A stretch of DNA of 64,000 nucleotides, from positions 310,001 to 374,000 of the forward strand of contig NZ_JABBPE010000016.1 in the NCBI RefSeq assembly GCF_012927455.1, read 5' to 3'. Positions 55,242 to 64,000 of the stretch are shown in pieces. A program made the translations under genes and the position numbers. Every line of letters starts with the position of its first letter. Positions within the stretch are counted from its first letter, which is position 1. Origin of the DNA: Polaromonas sp. (GTDB lineage: Bacteria; Pseudomonadota; Gammaproteobacteria; Burkholderiales; Burkholderiaceae_C). The notes under the pieces were generated by a model. The model was given only the letters and a program-made list of their open reading frames with translations, was not told the DNA's origin and searched no databases.

Positions 55242-55856
55242 ATGAAACTCATCGGCTCCATCACCAGTCCCTACGTACGCAAGGTGCGCATCGTGATGGC
55301 CGAGAAAAAACTTGACTACCAGTGGGTGCTGGAAGATGTCTGGGCCGCCGACAGCGCGATCGTCGCCGCCAACCCCTTGGGCAAGGTGCCTTGTCTGGTG
55401 ATGGAGGGCGGTGAGGCGGTGTTTGACTCGCGCGTCATCGTTGAATACCTGGACACGCTGTCACCCGTCGGCAAGCTGATTCCGGCGCAGGGCCGCGAGC
55501 GCGCCGAGGTCAAGACCTGGGAAGCGCTGGGCGACGGCTTGCTTGATGCGGCCATTTTGGCCCGGCTGGAAGCCACCTGGGCTGGCCGCACCGAGCAGCA
55601 GCGCAGTGCCGCGTGGATAGCGCGCCAGATGGGCAAGATCGACGACGCGCTCAAGGCCATGAGCACCGGCCTGGCCGAAAAGCCGTTTTGCAGCGGCGTT
55701 CACTTCAGCCTGTCCGATGTGGCGGTGGGCTGCGCGCTGGGTTACCTGGACCTGCGCTTTTCCCAGATCAACTGGCGCGAAAGCTATCCGAACCTGGCCA
55801 GGCTGCAGGAAAAGCTGATCAAACGCGCCAGCTTTGTGGAAACTATTGCGGCCTGA
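55242..55856 (+). CDS. Glutathione S-transferase
   Basis: MKLIGSITSPYVRKVRIVMAEKKLDY; NPLGKVPCLVMEGGEAVFDSRVIVEYLD. Confidence 0.92.
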   Translation: MKLIGSITSPYVRKVRIVMAEKKLDYQWVLEDVWAADSAIVAANPLGKVPCLVMEGGEAVFDSRVIVEYLDTLSPVGKLIPAQGRERAEVKTWEALGDGLLDAAILARLEATWAGRTEQQRSAAWIARQMGKIDDALKAMSTGLAEKPFCSGVHFSLSDVAVGCALGYLDLRFSQINWRESYPNLARLQEKLIKRASFVETIAA

Positions 55857-55867
55857 TTTTCGGCAAT

Positions 55868-55921
55868 AAAATCGCTCTAAGCCCAATGCTGGCGGGCGCG
55901 AATAGCTATTAGAACTATAGC
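55868..55921 (+). repeat. Repeat family A copy downstream of GST
   Basis: AAAATCGCTCTAAGCCCAATGCTGGCGGGCGCGAATAGCTATTAGAACTATAGC. Confidence 0.75.
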
Positions 55922-55956
55922 GTGCAGCGCCCCCGCTTTCACCCGCTTACGCCCAC

Positions 55957-56418
55957 TCAGGCCCGCGCGCGTTTTTTCAGCCAGCGCATCACGCCCCCGA
56001 CCAGCGGCAGCTTTTCATACAACTCTTCGGCCGCATCCCAGTAGTCGCGGTGAAAATAAACCCGGCCGTCGGCACCAAATTTTAGGTGCGAGCCGCCGCG
56101 CACGGTTTGCAACTGGGTGCGCGCAAAGCGCTTGAAGCGAAACTCAAAGTTCCAGGTCAAAAAACATTGACCGCCATCGACGATGCGCTCGGTCACGACA
56201 AAGCGTGGCTGCTCCAGCGTCTGGTACATGTGGCTGAAAATGCGGCGCAGCTCGACCACGCTGCGCACCTCGTTGAAGGGGTCCTTGAAGTAGGCGCGCG
56301 GCGTGTAGAAAGTCTCCAGCCGCTCCAGGCTGGCCGGCGACAGCGTTTCAAAAAAATCAATCAGGCGCTCCGCCGTGGCGTGCTGCGGCGCCGGTGCAGG
56401 CTTCATCGCTGAGTTCAT
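55957..56418 (-). CDS. NTF2/SnoaL-like protein
   Basis: LIDFFETLSPASLERLETFYTPRAYFKDPFNEV. Confidence 0.82.
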   Translation of the reverse strand: MNSAMKPAPAPQHATAERLIDFFETLSPASLERLETFYTPRAYFKDPFNEVRSVVELRRIFSHMYQTLEQPRFVVTERIVDGGQCFLTWNFEFRFKRFARTQLQTVRGGSHLKFGADGRVYFHRDYWDAAEELYEKLPLVGGVMRWLKKRARA

Positions 56419-56428
56419 GGTTTGGCGT

Positions 56429-57199
56429 TCACAAGGCGGTCACTTTTCGCACGGCCGCAAAATACCCGCCGTAAGGCAACAGGCGCAAGGCCTTGAGCCA
56501 ACGGGTAAAGCGCTTGGGAAAGTGAATTTCAAAGCGCCCGTGGCGCCAGCCCGCCAAAATTTCAGCGGCGGCCTGTTCGGGCGTGATCAACGCCGGCATG
56601 CTGAAGCTGTTGTGCGCCGTTAGCGGCGTTTCGACAAAACCCGGGCAGATCAGGCTGACGCCAATGCCGCTGGCCTGCAGGTCCAGGTACAGCGTTTCGG
56701 CCAGATTGATCAAGGCCGCCTTGGTCGGCCCGTAACCCAGGCTTTGCGGCAGGCCGCCGTAGCCAGCCACACTGCTGATCAGACTGATATGGCCGGCCCG
56801 GCGCGCCAGCAGACTGGGCAGCAACGCATCCAGCACGTTCAGCGCGCCCAGGTAGTTGACCTCGTTGTGCTTCAGCATTTCGGCCAGGTCGAAGGCGGTG
56901 GCGCGCATTTCCTTGTAATAGCCGGCGCAATACAGCACCAGATCGAGCGGGCCGGCGGCAAGCACGGTTTGCGCCGCCGCACGCACGGCAATGCGGTCGG
57001 TCACGTCGAGCGGCAGCGCTTGCGCACCCGGGTGCGCGGCGGCAAAAACGGCGAGCGCGCCGGCGTTGCGCGCCGACACGAACACTTGGGCGCCTTGCGC
57101 ATGCAGCGCCCGGGCGGTGGCCTGGCCGATGCCGCTGGAGGCACCAACAAGCCAGACGGTTTTGCCATGCCAGTCGGCTAGGGGAGGATTGAGGGACAT
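56429..57199 (-). CDS. Short-chain dehydrogenase/reductase
   Basis: VWLVGASSGIGQATARALHAQGA; NYLGALNVLDALLP. Confidence 0.9.
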   Translation of the reverse strand: MSLNPPLADWHGKTVWLVGASSGIGQATARALHAQGAQVFVSARNAGALAVFAAAHPGAQALPLDVTDRIAVRAAAQTVLAAGPLDLVLYCAGYYKEMRATAFDLAEMLKHNEVNYLGALNVLDALLPSLLARRAGHISLISSVAGYGGLPQSLGYGPTKAALINLAETLYLDLQASGIGVSLICPGFVETPLTAHNSFSMPALITPEQAAAEILAGWRHGRFEIHFPKRFTRWLKALRLLPYGGYFAAVRKVTAL

Positions 57200-57213
57200 G
57201 TGTATAACTTGTT

Positions 57214-57270
57214 TTGCTATGGAATTAATAGCTGCTTGCGCCCGTATCTATTGGGCCAGAGGCATATTTG
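57214..57270 (-). repeat. Repeat family A copy between SDR and DUF3833 genes
   Basis: TGCTATGGAATTAATAGCTGCTTGCGCCCGTATCTATTGGGCCAGAGGCATATTT. Confidence 0.78.
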
Positions 57271-57290
57271 ATGAATAAATGGCGAGTTGG

Positions 57291-57863
57291 CTAACGTTTC
57301 ACGAAACTCAGCGTGACCTCGCCCAGCTTGAAACCAAACTTGCTCATCTGCGCCTTGTTGAGCATCACCTGACCGCTCATCAGGTACATCCAGTCGTCGA
57401 ATTGCACCTCAATGACTTTTCCGTCCACCGGCAACTTCAGCGTGTAAGCCCAGCGAAAAGCGTTACCTTTTTCCTCGCCGGCGGCCACGCCCAGCACGTC
57501 GTCTGCGGTTCCCGTGTAACGCCCGTCGGCCGTGCGCTTGAGGGTCCAGACGCGGCGCTGCTTGCTGCCGTCTGAGTAGGTGAAGTCCTCGTCGAGCACG
57601 CCGGTCTCCAGGCCGGGCGGGCCTTCCCAGCGGCACTTCATGACGACGCTAAAGCGCTTGACCACCTTGCCCGAGCGGTCGGTAAAGAGGCCGTAGGCGT
57701 CCAGCGTGCCGTTGAAATACTGGCGCAGGTCCAGTTGCGGTTGCTCGGCCGCGTAGTCGCTGACTTGCGGGCTGGCGCAGCCGGCCAACAGCGCCAGCGA
57801 AAGTGCAGCAGACAGCAGCAGCGAGGCCCCTGTGATGCGGCGGCGTTGCGTGAAGTGGTTCAT
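57291..57863 (-). CDS. DUF3833 family lipoprotein
   Basis: Lipobox LLAGCAS; LDLRQYFNGTLDAYGLFTDRSGKVVKRF. Confidence 0.85.
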   Translation of the reverse strand: MNHFTQRRRITGASLLLSAALSLALLAGCASPQVSDYAAEQPQLDLRQYFNGTLDAYGLFTDRSGKVVKRFSVVMKCRWEGPPGLETGVLDEDFTYSDGSKQRRVWTLKRTADGRYTGTADDVLGVAAGEEKGNAFRWAYTLKLPVDGKVIEVQFDDWMYLMSGQVMLNKAQMSKFGFKLGEVTLSFVKR

Positions 57864-59251
57864 GGGCTAAAGCCTTCGGGTTGTTTGATGATGAAAAAGT
57901 AAGCTGCCGCGGCCGCCGCCAGCTTGAGCAGGCAGGGCAGCACGCAGTAAGCCACCACTAGCGCGCTGAGCGCGGCCGCATCGCGCACGCCGGGGGCGTA
58001 GCCGAACAGGCCCAACAGCGGCAGTGCCAGCCCCGCGGCCAATGCCAGGTTCAGCTTGGTGGCAAAATTCCACCAGCCAAAGAAGGCGCCTTCCGCGCGT
58101 CCGGATTGGCCGCTGGCCTGGATCACGCCGGCCAGCAACGCACCGGGGAGCGCCAGGTCGGCGCCCAGCGCCACGCCCGACAGCGCACAGACCACGGCAA
58201 AGGCCAGCGTTTGCCCGGCCTGCAGTTGCGCCGCCCAGCCAAACACGGCAATCGCCAGCACCATGCCGGTCAGCCAGGCGCGCGCCAGCCCGATACGCCT
58301 GACGACGGCCAGCCAGAGCGGAATCGACAGCGCGGCGCACAGGAAATAGCTGCCCAGAAACAGCGGCTCCAGCGCGGACGGCGCCTGCAGGCGGTCCTGA
58401 ATGAAGAACAGCACCAGCGTGGCCGGCACCGCGCTGGCAATGCCGTTGAGCAGGAAAACCGCCAGCAGGCGGCGAAAGGCGCTGATGCTGAAAGGCCGCC
58501 AAATTGGGCTTTTTTGAGCCCCTTTGTCGGCCGCGCTGCCGCACGGCTGGCTGGCGTGGCCAGTCTGATTGGCCGTCTGGTGGGACGGCCGGGGGGCGCG
58601 CCGCCAGGCCAGCCAGCCGAGCGTCAATGCTATAAAAAAAATAGCTGTTGTGGCAGGCAGGCCAAGGACCACCGGCGTAATCGACGCCAACACGACGCCA
58701 AACAGGCCGAGTCCTTCGCGCCACGCCACAATGCGGCTGCGCTGCGCCTCGTTGCCGCCCAGCATCGCGCCCCAGGACTGGTGCGACACACTGAGCGTGC
58801 TGTAGGCCGCGTAAGTTAGCACCAGCATGGCACTGGCCCAGGCCACCAGCGCTGTGGGCGCGGTTTGCAGCAGCAGCGGCGGGAAAAACAGCAGGGTAAA
58901 ACCGAGCGCCAGCAGCAGCGCGGCGGCAGCGCCCAGCGTCAGCACTGCTGCAGCCGAACGGGCAAACATACGGTCAATCAGGCGGCCCAGCAGTGGATCA
59001 ATCAGCGCGTCGAAAAGCCGGGTGCCCAGCAAAATCGCACCCAGCGTGGCCAGCGGCACGCCAAATGCGCGCGCATAGTGATTCGGCAAAATGACGTAAA
59101 GCGGCAGCGCCACGAAGGCCAGCGGCAGGCCAAGCAGACCGTAAGCGACGCCGTTGCGCGCCGAAAACGCGTCCGTGCGGGTCGCCAGCGCCTCTACCGG
59201 TCGGGTAGGCGGCGTGCTTGGCGGCTTGGCGTGAAGGGCCTGCAGCGTCAT
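57860..59251 (-). CDS. MFS transporter (GPH/MelB-like)
   Basis: LPLYVILPNHYARAFGVPLATLGAILLGTRLFDALIDPLLGRLIDR. Confidence 0.87.
   Translation of the reverse strand: MTLQALHAKPPSTPPTRPVEALATRTDAFSARNGVAYGLLGLPLAFVALPLYVILPNHYARAFGVPLATLGAILLGTRLFDALIDPLLGRLIDRMFARSAAAVLTLGAAAALLLALGFTLLFFPPLLLQTAPTALVAWASAMLVLTYAAYSTLSVSHQSWGAMLGGNEAQRSRIVAWREGLGLFGVVLASITPVVLGLPATTAIFFIALTLGWLAWRRAPRPSHQTANQTGHASQPCGSAADKGAQKSPIWRPFSISAFRRLLAVFLLNGIASAVPATLVLFFIQDRLQAPSALEPLFLGSYFLCAALSIPLWLAVVRRIGLARAWLTGMVLAIAVFGWAAQLQAGQTLAFAVVCALSGVALGADLALPGALLAGVIQASGQSGRAEGAFFGWWNFATKLNLALAAGLALPLLGLFGYAPGVRDAAALSALVVAYCVLPCLLKLAAAAAAYFFIIKQPEGFSP
58627..58645. repeat. Possible half copy of repeat family A inside the MFS gene
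   Basis: GCTATAAAAAAAATAGCTG, the hairpin end of the family A element only. Confidence 0.4.
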
Positions 59252-59829
59252 GGTCCTGCCCCTGCCAACAAAGCATCGCGCAATTTAGGCTCAGAGGTTT
59301 GCGGTGACAGCCAGATGCCAAAAAACAGGCGTGCGAATTCGGCATCGCGAATTTCGCCGGTGACTTTGCCGTTAACCCAGAACGCCGCACCGACGCCGGG
59401 CCGGTGTAGGCCCAAAATTCGGTCGCCCCGGCTGACATTCGGAATCACGCGCAGCAGCCCGGCGCGCCAGCGGGCTGCCTGCGCTTCGCTGATGGCTTGG
59501 CTGCGCCGCATTTCTTGAAGAGAGCGCTCGGCCACGTCCTTGGCCTCAAAGTCGCGCAGGTAAGCCAGTTCAAGTGCCAGCGGCTGGGTGGCGTAACTGC
59601 CTGCGGCAAAACCGGCCGGCGCCCAAAGCCGCGCGTCATAGACCTGAAAGCCCCAGATCGTCAGGCGCCCCTTGCCGATGAGCTGGCTTTGCGGCAGCGC
59701 GTCCTTCAATTCGGGCCGGACCACAGCGACGCCCGGCTCCGCCGCTGGCGTCTCACCACCCTGCGCCAGCACGGCGCCCGCGCACAGCAAACCGGCAACC
59801 GCAGCGACCAGCATACGCCGCAGCTTCAT
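59248..59829 (-). CDS. Chalcone-isomerase-like secreted protein
   Basis: IGKGRLTIWGFQVYDARLWAPAGF; signal peptide. Confidence 0.82.
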   Translation of the reverse strand: MKLRRMLVAAVAGLLCAGAVLAQGGETPAAEPGVAVVRPELKDALPQSQLIGKGRLTIWGFQVYDARLWAPAGFAAGSYATQPLALELAYLRDFEAKDVAERSLQEMRRSQAISEAQAARWRAGLLRVIPNVSRGDRILGLHRPGVGAAFWVNGKVTGEIRDAEFARLFFGIWLSPQTSEPKLRDALLAGAGP

Positions 59830-59831
59830 GC

Positions 59832-61070
59832 TCAACGTTTGCGCAGCGTGAACTGCATCACGCTGGTGTTGGCCTGCACAAAGGCGGCCTCGCAATAAGA
59901 CAGATAGAACTCCCATATGCGTATGAACCTCTTGTCAAACCCGAGTTGGAGCACCCGTGACTCTTGCGCCAGAAATTCGTCGCGCCAAATTCGCAGGGTG
60001 CGCGCGTAGTCCTGACCAAACGAAAACTCGTCCACCACGTCAAAACCGGCCGCCGCCGCCTGCGCCCGAAACTCGCTCGGACAGGGCAGGCAGCCGCCCG
60101 GAAAGATGTACTGCTGGATGAAGTCGGTAGAGCGGACGTAGCGCTCGAACAGCTCGTCGGCAATCACGATGCTTTGAATGCAGGCATGGCCGCCGGGCTT
60201 GAGCAGGCGCGCCACGGTCTGGAAATACTCGGGCCAGTATTCACGGCCCACGGCCTCGACCATTTCGATCGAGCAGATCGCGTCAAAGGGCGCATCTGAC
60301 GTGGTCTTGCCAATGTCGCGGTAGTCCTGCAGGCGCAGATCGGCCTTGTCGGCAGCACCCAGATCGGCCATGCGCGCCTTGGCCCAGTCCAGCTGCTCGG
60401 TGCTCAGCGTGACGCCAACGATGGACGCGCCGAACTCTGTCGTCGCCATCTCGGCCAGCGCACCCCAGCCGCAGCCGATCTCCAGCACGCGGTCGCCCGG
60501 CCGCACCCGCGCCATGCTGAGCGCGCGCGCGACCTTGGCCTGCTGGCCTTGTGCCATGGTGGTTTCGGGCCACTGGAAAATCGCCGACGAATAGTTCATC
60601 GTGCCGTCCAGCCAGAGCGCGTAAAAGGCATTGCCGAGGTCGTAATGCGCGTGGATGTTCTTCTGGCTGTTGGCCTTGGTGTTGCGGTTCAGCAGATGCT
60701 TGATGCGGTAGCCCAGGCGGCCCAGCCAGCTGCCGTAAATCGCATTTTCGACTTCCTGGCGGTTGACGATGAAGACTTGCAGCAGGTCGCTCAGATGCGG
60801 CGAGCTCCAGTCGCCGGCGATGAAGCTTTCGGCAAAGCCGATGTCGCCGGAGCGCAGCGCCGCGCTGCACGGCTTCCAGTTGTGCAGGTGCAAGCTGGCC
60901 ATGGGCGCGCCGCCCGATCCGAAACGCTGCAACGAGCCATCCGGAAACTGAACGGTCAGCGTGCCATGCTTTAGGCGCAGCAGCATCTTCAGGGCGGTGC
61001 GCGCAGCGCCTGGCGCATCGCCTGGAATGGCAAACGGCTGGGTCAGGGAAGAGGAGGGGAATATGTTCAT
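59832..61070 (-). CDS. Cyclopropane-fatty-acyl-phospholipid synthase family methyltransferase
   Basis: HYDLGNAFYALWLDGTMNYSSAIF; VLEIGCGWGALAE; FPGGCLPCPSEF. Confidence 0.92.
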   Translation of the reverse strand: MNIFPSSSLTQPFAIPGDAPGAARTALKMLLRLKHGTLTVQFPDGSLQRFGSGGAPMASLHLHNWKPCSAALRSGDIGFAESFIAGDWSSPHLSDLLQVFIVNRQEVENAIYGSWLGRLGYRIKHLLNRNTKANSQKNIHAHYDLGNAFYALWLDGTMNYSSAIFQWPETTMAQGQQAKVARALSMARVRPGDRVLEIGCGWGALAEMATTEFGASIVGVTLSTEQLDWAKARMADLGAADKADLRLQDYRDIGKTTSDAPFDAICSIEMVEAVGREYWPEYFQTVARLLKPGGHACIQSIVIADELFERYVRSTDFIQQYIFPGGCLPCPSEFRAQAAAAGFDVVDEFSFGQDYARTLRIWRDEFLAQESRVLQLGFDKRFIRIWEFYLSYCEAAFVQANTSVMQFTLRKR

Positions 61071-61849
61071 CGCGTCACAAAGGGTTCGGAGGGCTTGGGT
61101 TTTCGGACAAAAGGCACGCGTTTGCGCCAGAGCTTGACGGCCTGCCAGTGAATGCGCGCCATCACGCCCAGCGTCATGGCCGGGTAGCCCCACAAGGCCT
61201 TGCGAAGGCTGGCGGCGCTGATCGGCTCCAGCGTGCCGCTGACGCTGGTTTCCAGCAGCGGACCGTCAGCATCGTCGTAATCGACGCGGGCCACGGTTTT
61301 ATCGATACCGTCGTGGCTGGTGCGCATAAAGCGAAAGCGGTAGCCGCCCTCCAGCGTGCAAAACGGCGAGACATGAAACACCTTGTCGGCTTTCAGCTCC
61401 TGCCCATAGTCGATCCCTTGCGGGGGATCAATCAGGTAGCAATGGCGCTCGCCAAAGGTGTTGTTGACCTCCACCACAATGGCGCGCAAGTTGCCGTCGG
61501 CCCGATGGCAGTACCAGAAGCTCACCGGCTTGAAGGTATATCCCAGCACGCGCGGGTAGGTATGCAGCCAGACCTCGCCGCTGGCATCTTCCACGCCTTC
61601 GCGCAGCAGCAGGGCGTCCAGCCAGGCGACAGCGTTGTCGCCGCCGTCGCCGTGGTCTTTGTCGAAAAAGCTCAGCGCGCCGCGCCGGTTGTGCGCCAAC
61701 GCGCCGCTGCCGTGCTGGTGCAGGCTGCGCATCGGCAGCATTAAAAAATAGGTGGGGTAGTTGAAGGCGTTATGCGCCGGGCGCAGCCGCGTGTGCCGCA
61801 CCTGGCCAAAGCCGATCAGCGCCTGCGCTGGCTGCACGCCCGGGTTCAT
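61067..61849 (-). CDS. DUF1365 family protein
   Basis: GQVRHTRLRPAHNAFNYPTYFLMLPM; LGYTFKPVSFWYCHR. Confidence 0.9.
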   Translation of the reverse strand: MNPGVQPAQALIGFGQVRHTRLRPAHNAFNYPTYFLMLPMRSLHQHGSGALAHNRRGALSFFDKDHGDGGDNAVAWLDALLLREGVEDASGEVWLHTYPRVLGYTFKPVSFWYCHRADGNLRAIVVEVNNTFGERHCYLIDPPQGIDYGQELKADKVFHVSPFCTLEGGYRFRFMRTSHDGIDKTVARVDYDDADGPLLETSVSGTLEPISAASLRKALWGYPAMTLGVMARIHWQAVKLWRKRVPFVRKPKPSEPFVTR

Positions 61850-63165
61850 AGGGCCGCCTCCGCATCTTTGACCAGCAGCCGCGCTGCCTGAAGGCCCGAT
61901 TTCAGGCCGTCCTCGTGAAAGCCATAGCCGGTCCAGGCGCCGCAAAAATAGCTGTGCTGCAAGCCCTGCAGTTGCGGCAGCTGTTTTTGCGCCTGCAACG
62001 CCGCCACATCAAACACCGGATGCATATAGTTGAATTCGCCCATGATGTGCTTACGCGCGATCTCGCGTGCCGGATTCAGGGACACCAGCAGCGGCTGGGC
62101 GAACGGCAGCGGCTGCAGCAGGTTAAGCAGGTAGTGAAGGCAGACGCGTGCCGGTTCGCTGGCGCTGGGCGCGTTTCGCTCGTAATTCCAGGCTGCCCAG
62201 GCGAGCTTTTTTTGCGGCAGTACCGTGGCATCGGTGTGCAGCACGGCGCGATTGGGCTGGTAAGAAATGGCGCCCAGCAGCGCGCGTTCGGTCGGGCTGG
62301 CGCCGGGCAACAGCGCCAGAGATTGGTCGGAGTGCGCGGCCAGAACCACCTTGTCAAAGTGCTCGACGCCGCCGTCGCTGAACACGCGCACGCCGCCGCG
62401 CGCCACGCCGGCGTCACGCTCAATCCGGCGCACTGGCGTGTTCAGGCGCTTGTCGGCAATGCCTGCAATGATTTTTTCAACGTAGTGGCGCGCGCCACCT
62501 TTGACCGTCCACCACTGCGGCCGGTCGGTGACCTGCAGCAAGCCGTGGTTGTGGCAAAAACGGATCATGGTGGCGACCGGAAACTGCAACATCTGCTCGG
62601 TCGGGCACGACCAAATGCAACCCATCATGGGCAAGAAGTACCAGTTGCAAAATTCTTCCGGGAACTTGTTGGCGCGCAGGAATTCGCCAAGTGGCTGCCG
62701 CATCGCGGCGTCGGCACCCGACACGGCCAGCCGCGTGGTGATGCGGTTGAAGCGAACAATGTCCGCCAGCATGCGCAGGAATTTCCAGTTCGCCAGATTG
62801 CCGCGCTGGGCAAACACGCTGTTCAGGCTGGAACCGGCCCATTCCAGGCCTCCGCCAGCCGAACCATTCGGCAGCTTGACCGAAAACGACATGTCGGAAC
62901 GAGCCGTGGCCACGCCAAGTTCGGCAAACAGCGTGATGAGCTGCGGGTAAGTGCGTTCGTTGAACACCAGAAAGCCGGTATCCACACCATGGCTGACCAG
63001 ACCCTGCGGCGATGCCAGCGTGACGTCTACGGTATGTGTGTGGCCGCCGAAATAGTCGCCCGCCTCAAACAGCGTGACTTCGGCCAAACCCTGCAGCGTA
63101 TGCGCGACCGCCAGCCCGGAAATACCGGAGCCGACAATGGCTACACGCAGGGAGACGCCGCTCAT
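61846..63165 (-). CDS. FAD-dependent amine oxidase-like protein
   Basis: RVAIVGSGISGLAVAHTLQG; GYGFHEDGLKSGLQAA. Confidence 0.9.
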   Translation of the reverse strand: MSGVSLRVAIVGSGISGLAVAHTLQGLAEVTLFEAGDYFGGHTHTVDVTLASPQGLVSHGVDTGFLVFNERTYPQLITLFAELGVATARSDMSFSVKLPNGSAGGGLEWAGSSLNSVFAQRGNLANWKFLRMLADIVRFNRITTRLAVSGADAAMRQPLGEFLRANKFPEEFCNWYFLPMMGCIWSCPTEQMLQFPVATMIRFCHNHGLLQVTDRPQWWTVKGGARHYVEKIIAGIADKRLNTPVRRIERDAGVARGGVRVFSDGGVEHFDKVVLAAHSDQSLALLPGASPTERALLGAISYQPNRAVLHTDATVLPQKKLAWAAWNYERNAPSASEPARVCLHYLLNLLQPLPFAQPLLVSLNPAREIARKHIMGEFNYMHPVFDVAALQAQKQLPQLQGLQHSYFCGAWTGYGFHEDGLKSGLQAARLLVKDAEAAL

Positions 63166-63600
63166 GCGGACACCCGGAATATAAAAATGCTGCGAAGCGC
63201 CCCGGCGCGAACGAGGGAGGGAGGGAGGAGGAGGAGCGCCCCGAGATTGCATCCGACCCCAGAGGGTGCGGAAGGCTTCGCAACAATGAAACTTTTTCTT
63301 CGCTGGACTTGCTTGTTGCAGCAGAAAACGCCAGCCCCTGTATGAGCGCGCTGGCGTTGCCGGAGTTCCCGGCCTGTTCGCGATTGGCTCAGTAAAGTTT
63401 TGTGAAGCGGGAAACCGCTTATGTCAATCCGGCAATTCCAGTGGAAGACGGCAGGGGCAGCGCGCACCGCACGGGATGCTCTTTTAAGCGGGGCCGAGGC
63501 GTCTTGGCGGAGCGATAGGTGCTGCATGCACGCATCATACCGCCATAAATACTAATTAGTCAAAAACGCTACTGAACAGTATTTATATTCAGGATGGCGC

Positions 63601-63999
63601 TCAGGGTTTGGCCAGTTGTTTCTCGATTTCCTGCAGCAACTTGCCGCTGCTCGGGTCGGCCTTGGAGTCAAAACTGACCACGCTCACGCCGTCGCGCGCA
63701 ATCACGTATTTGTAGAAGTTCCAGCTTGGCGCGACGCCGGTTTTGGCGGTCAGCTGTTTGAACAGGGGGCTGGCGTCCTTGCCGCTCACGCTGGTTTTCG
63801 TGAACATCGGAAATTTCACGCCAAAAGTGTTCTCGCAAAAATCCGCAATCTCCTTGTTGCTGCCGGTTTCCTGCGAAAAGTCGTTGGAAGGAAAGCCCAG
63901 CACCACCAGCCCGCGCTGCTGGTACTTGGCATGCAGCGCTTCCAGGCCCTGATACTGCGGCGTGAAACCGCAAAAACTGGCGGTATTGACCACCACCAC
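63601..63999 (-). CDS. Glutathione peroxidase (5' end outside window)
   Basis: VVNTASFCGFTPQYQGLEALH, VLGFPSNDFSQETGSNKEIADFC; runs off the window edge. Confidence 0.92.
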   Translation of the reverse strand: MVVVNTASFCGFTPQYQGLEALHAKYQQRGLVVLGFPSNDFSQETGSNKEIADFCENTFGVKFPMFTKTSVSGKDASPLFKQLTAKTGVAPSWNFYKYVIARDGVSVVSFDSKADPSSGKLLQEIEKQLAKP

Positions 64000-64000
64000 G

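Noticed and set aside
61915-63345. 476-aa plus-strand ORF antisense to the amine oxidase gene
   Set aside because: Mirror-frame artefact of the amine oxidase CDS

Overview
This window looks like a GC-rich betaproteobacterial chromosome segment, probably Burkholderiales/Comamonadaceae-like (inferred from gene content and repeats, not from a search). About 65 protein-coding genes can be supported. Main blocks: (1) urea ABC transporter urtBCDE plus ureD, with no urease structural genes following; (2) ubiD-ubiX-ubiT-hlyIII-ubiV-ubiU, then a SirB2/NnrS/DUF59/DUF2249 cluster, with two perfect TTGAT-N4-ATCAA FNR/DNR-type boxes; (3) 3HB-oligomer hydrolase, slyD, esterase, birA; (4) a SET-domain protein with a lysine-rich tail divergent from topB, whose product ends in a Lys/Ala-rich linker and a SWIB domain; (5) a two-component system, MarR, recA-recX, argC, sucCD, TerC; (6) PP2C + double-FHA + MBL phosphodiesterase; (7) an accessory type IV pilin region with two pilin/PglL-like ligase modules, a degraded tfpZ, a PIN/RHH pair and a ParDE pair whose toxin has an in-frame stop; (8) moaC, M48 protease, a TerC gene behind a probable yybP-ykoY riboswitch, a DUF2235 protein, purB and GST; (9) a probable eight-gene lipid/oxidative-stress operon (amine oxidase, DUF1365, Cfa, chalcone-isomerase-like, MFS, DUF3833, SDR, NTF2-like). 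Two dispersed repeat families recur, and copies of one appear to lie inside coding sequences (moaC, the second pilin ligase, possibly the MFS gene). No tRNA, rRNA, CRISPR array or IS transposase was recognised. All calls are by eye; no database search was run.
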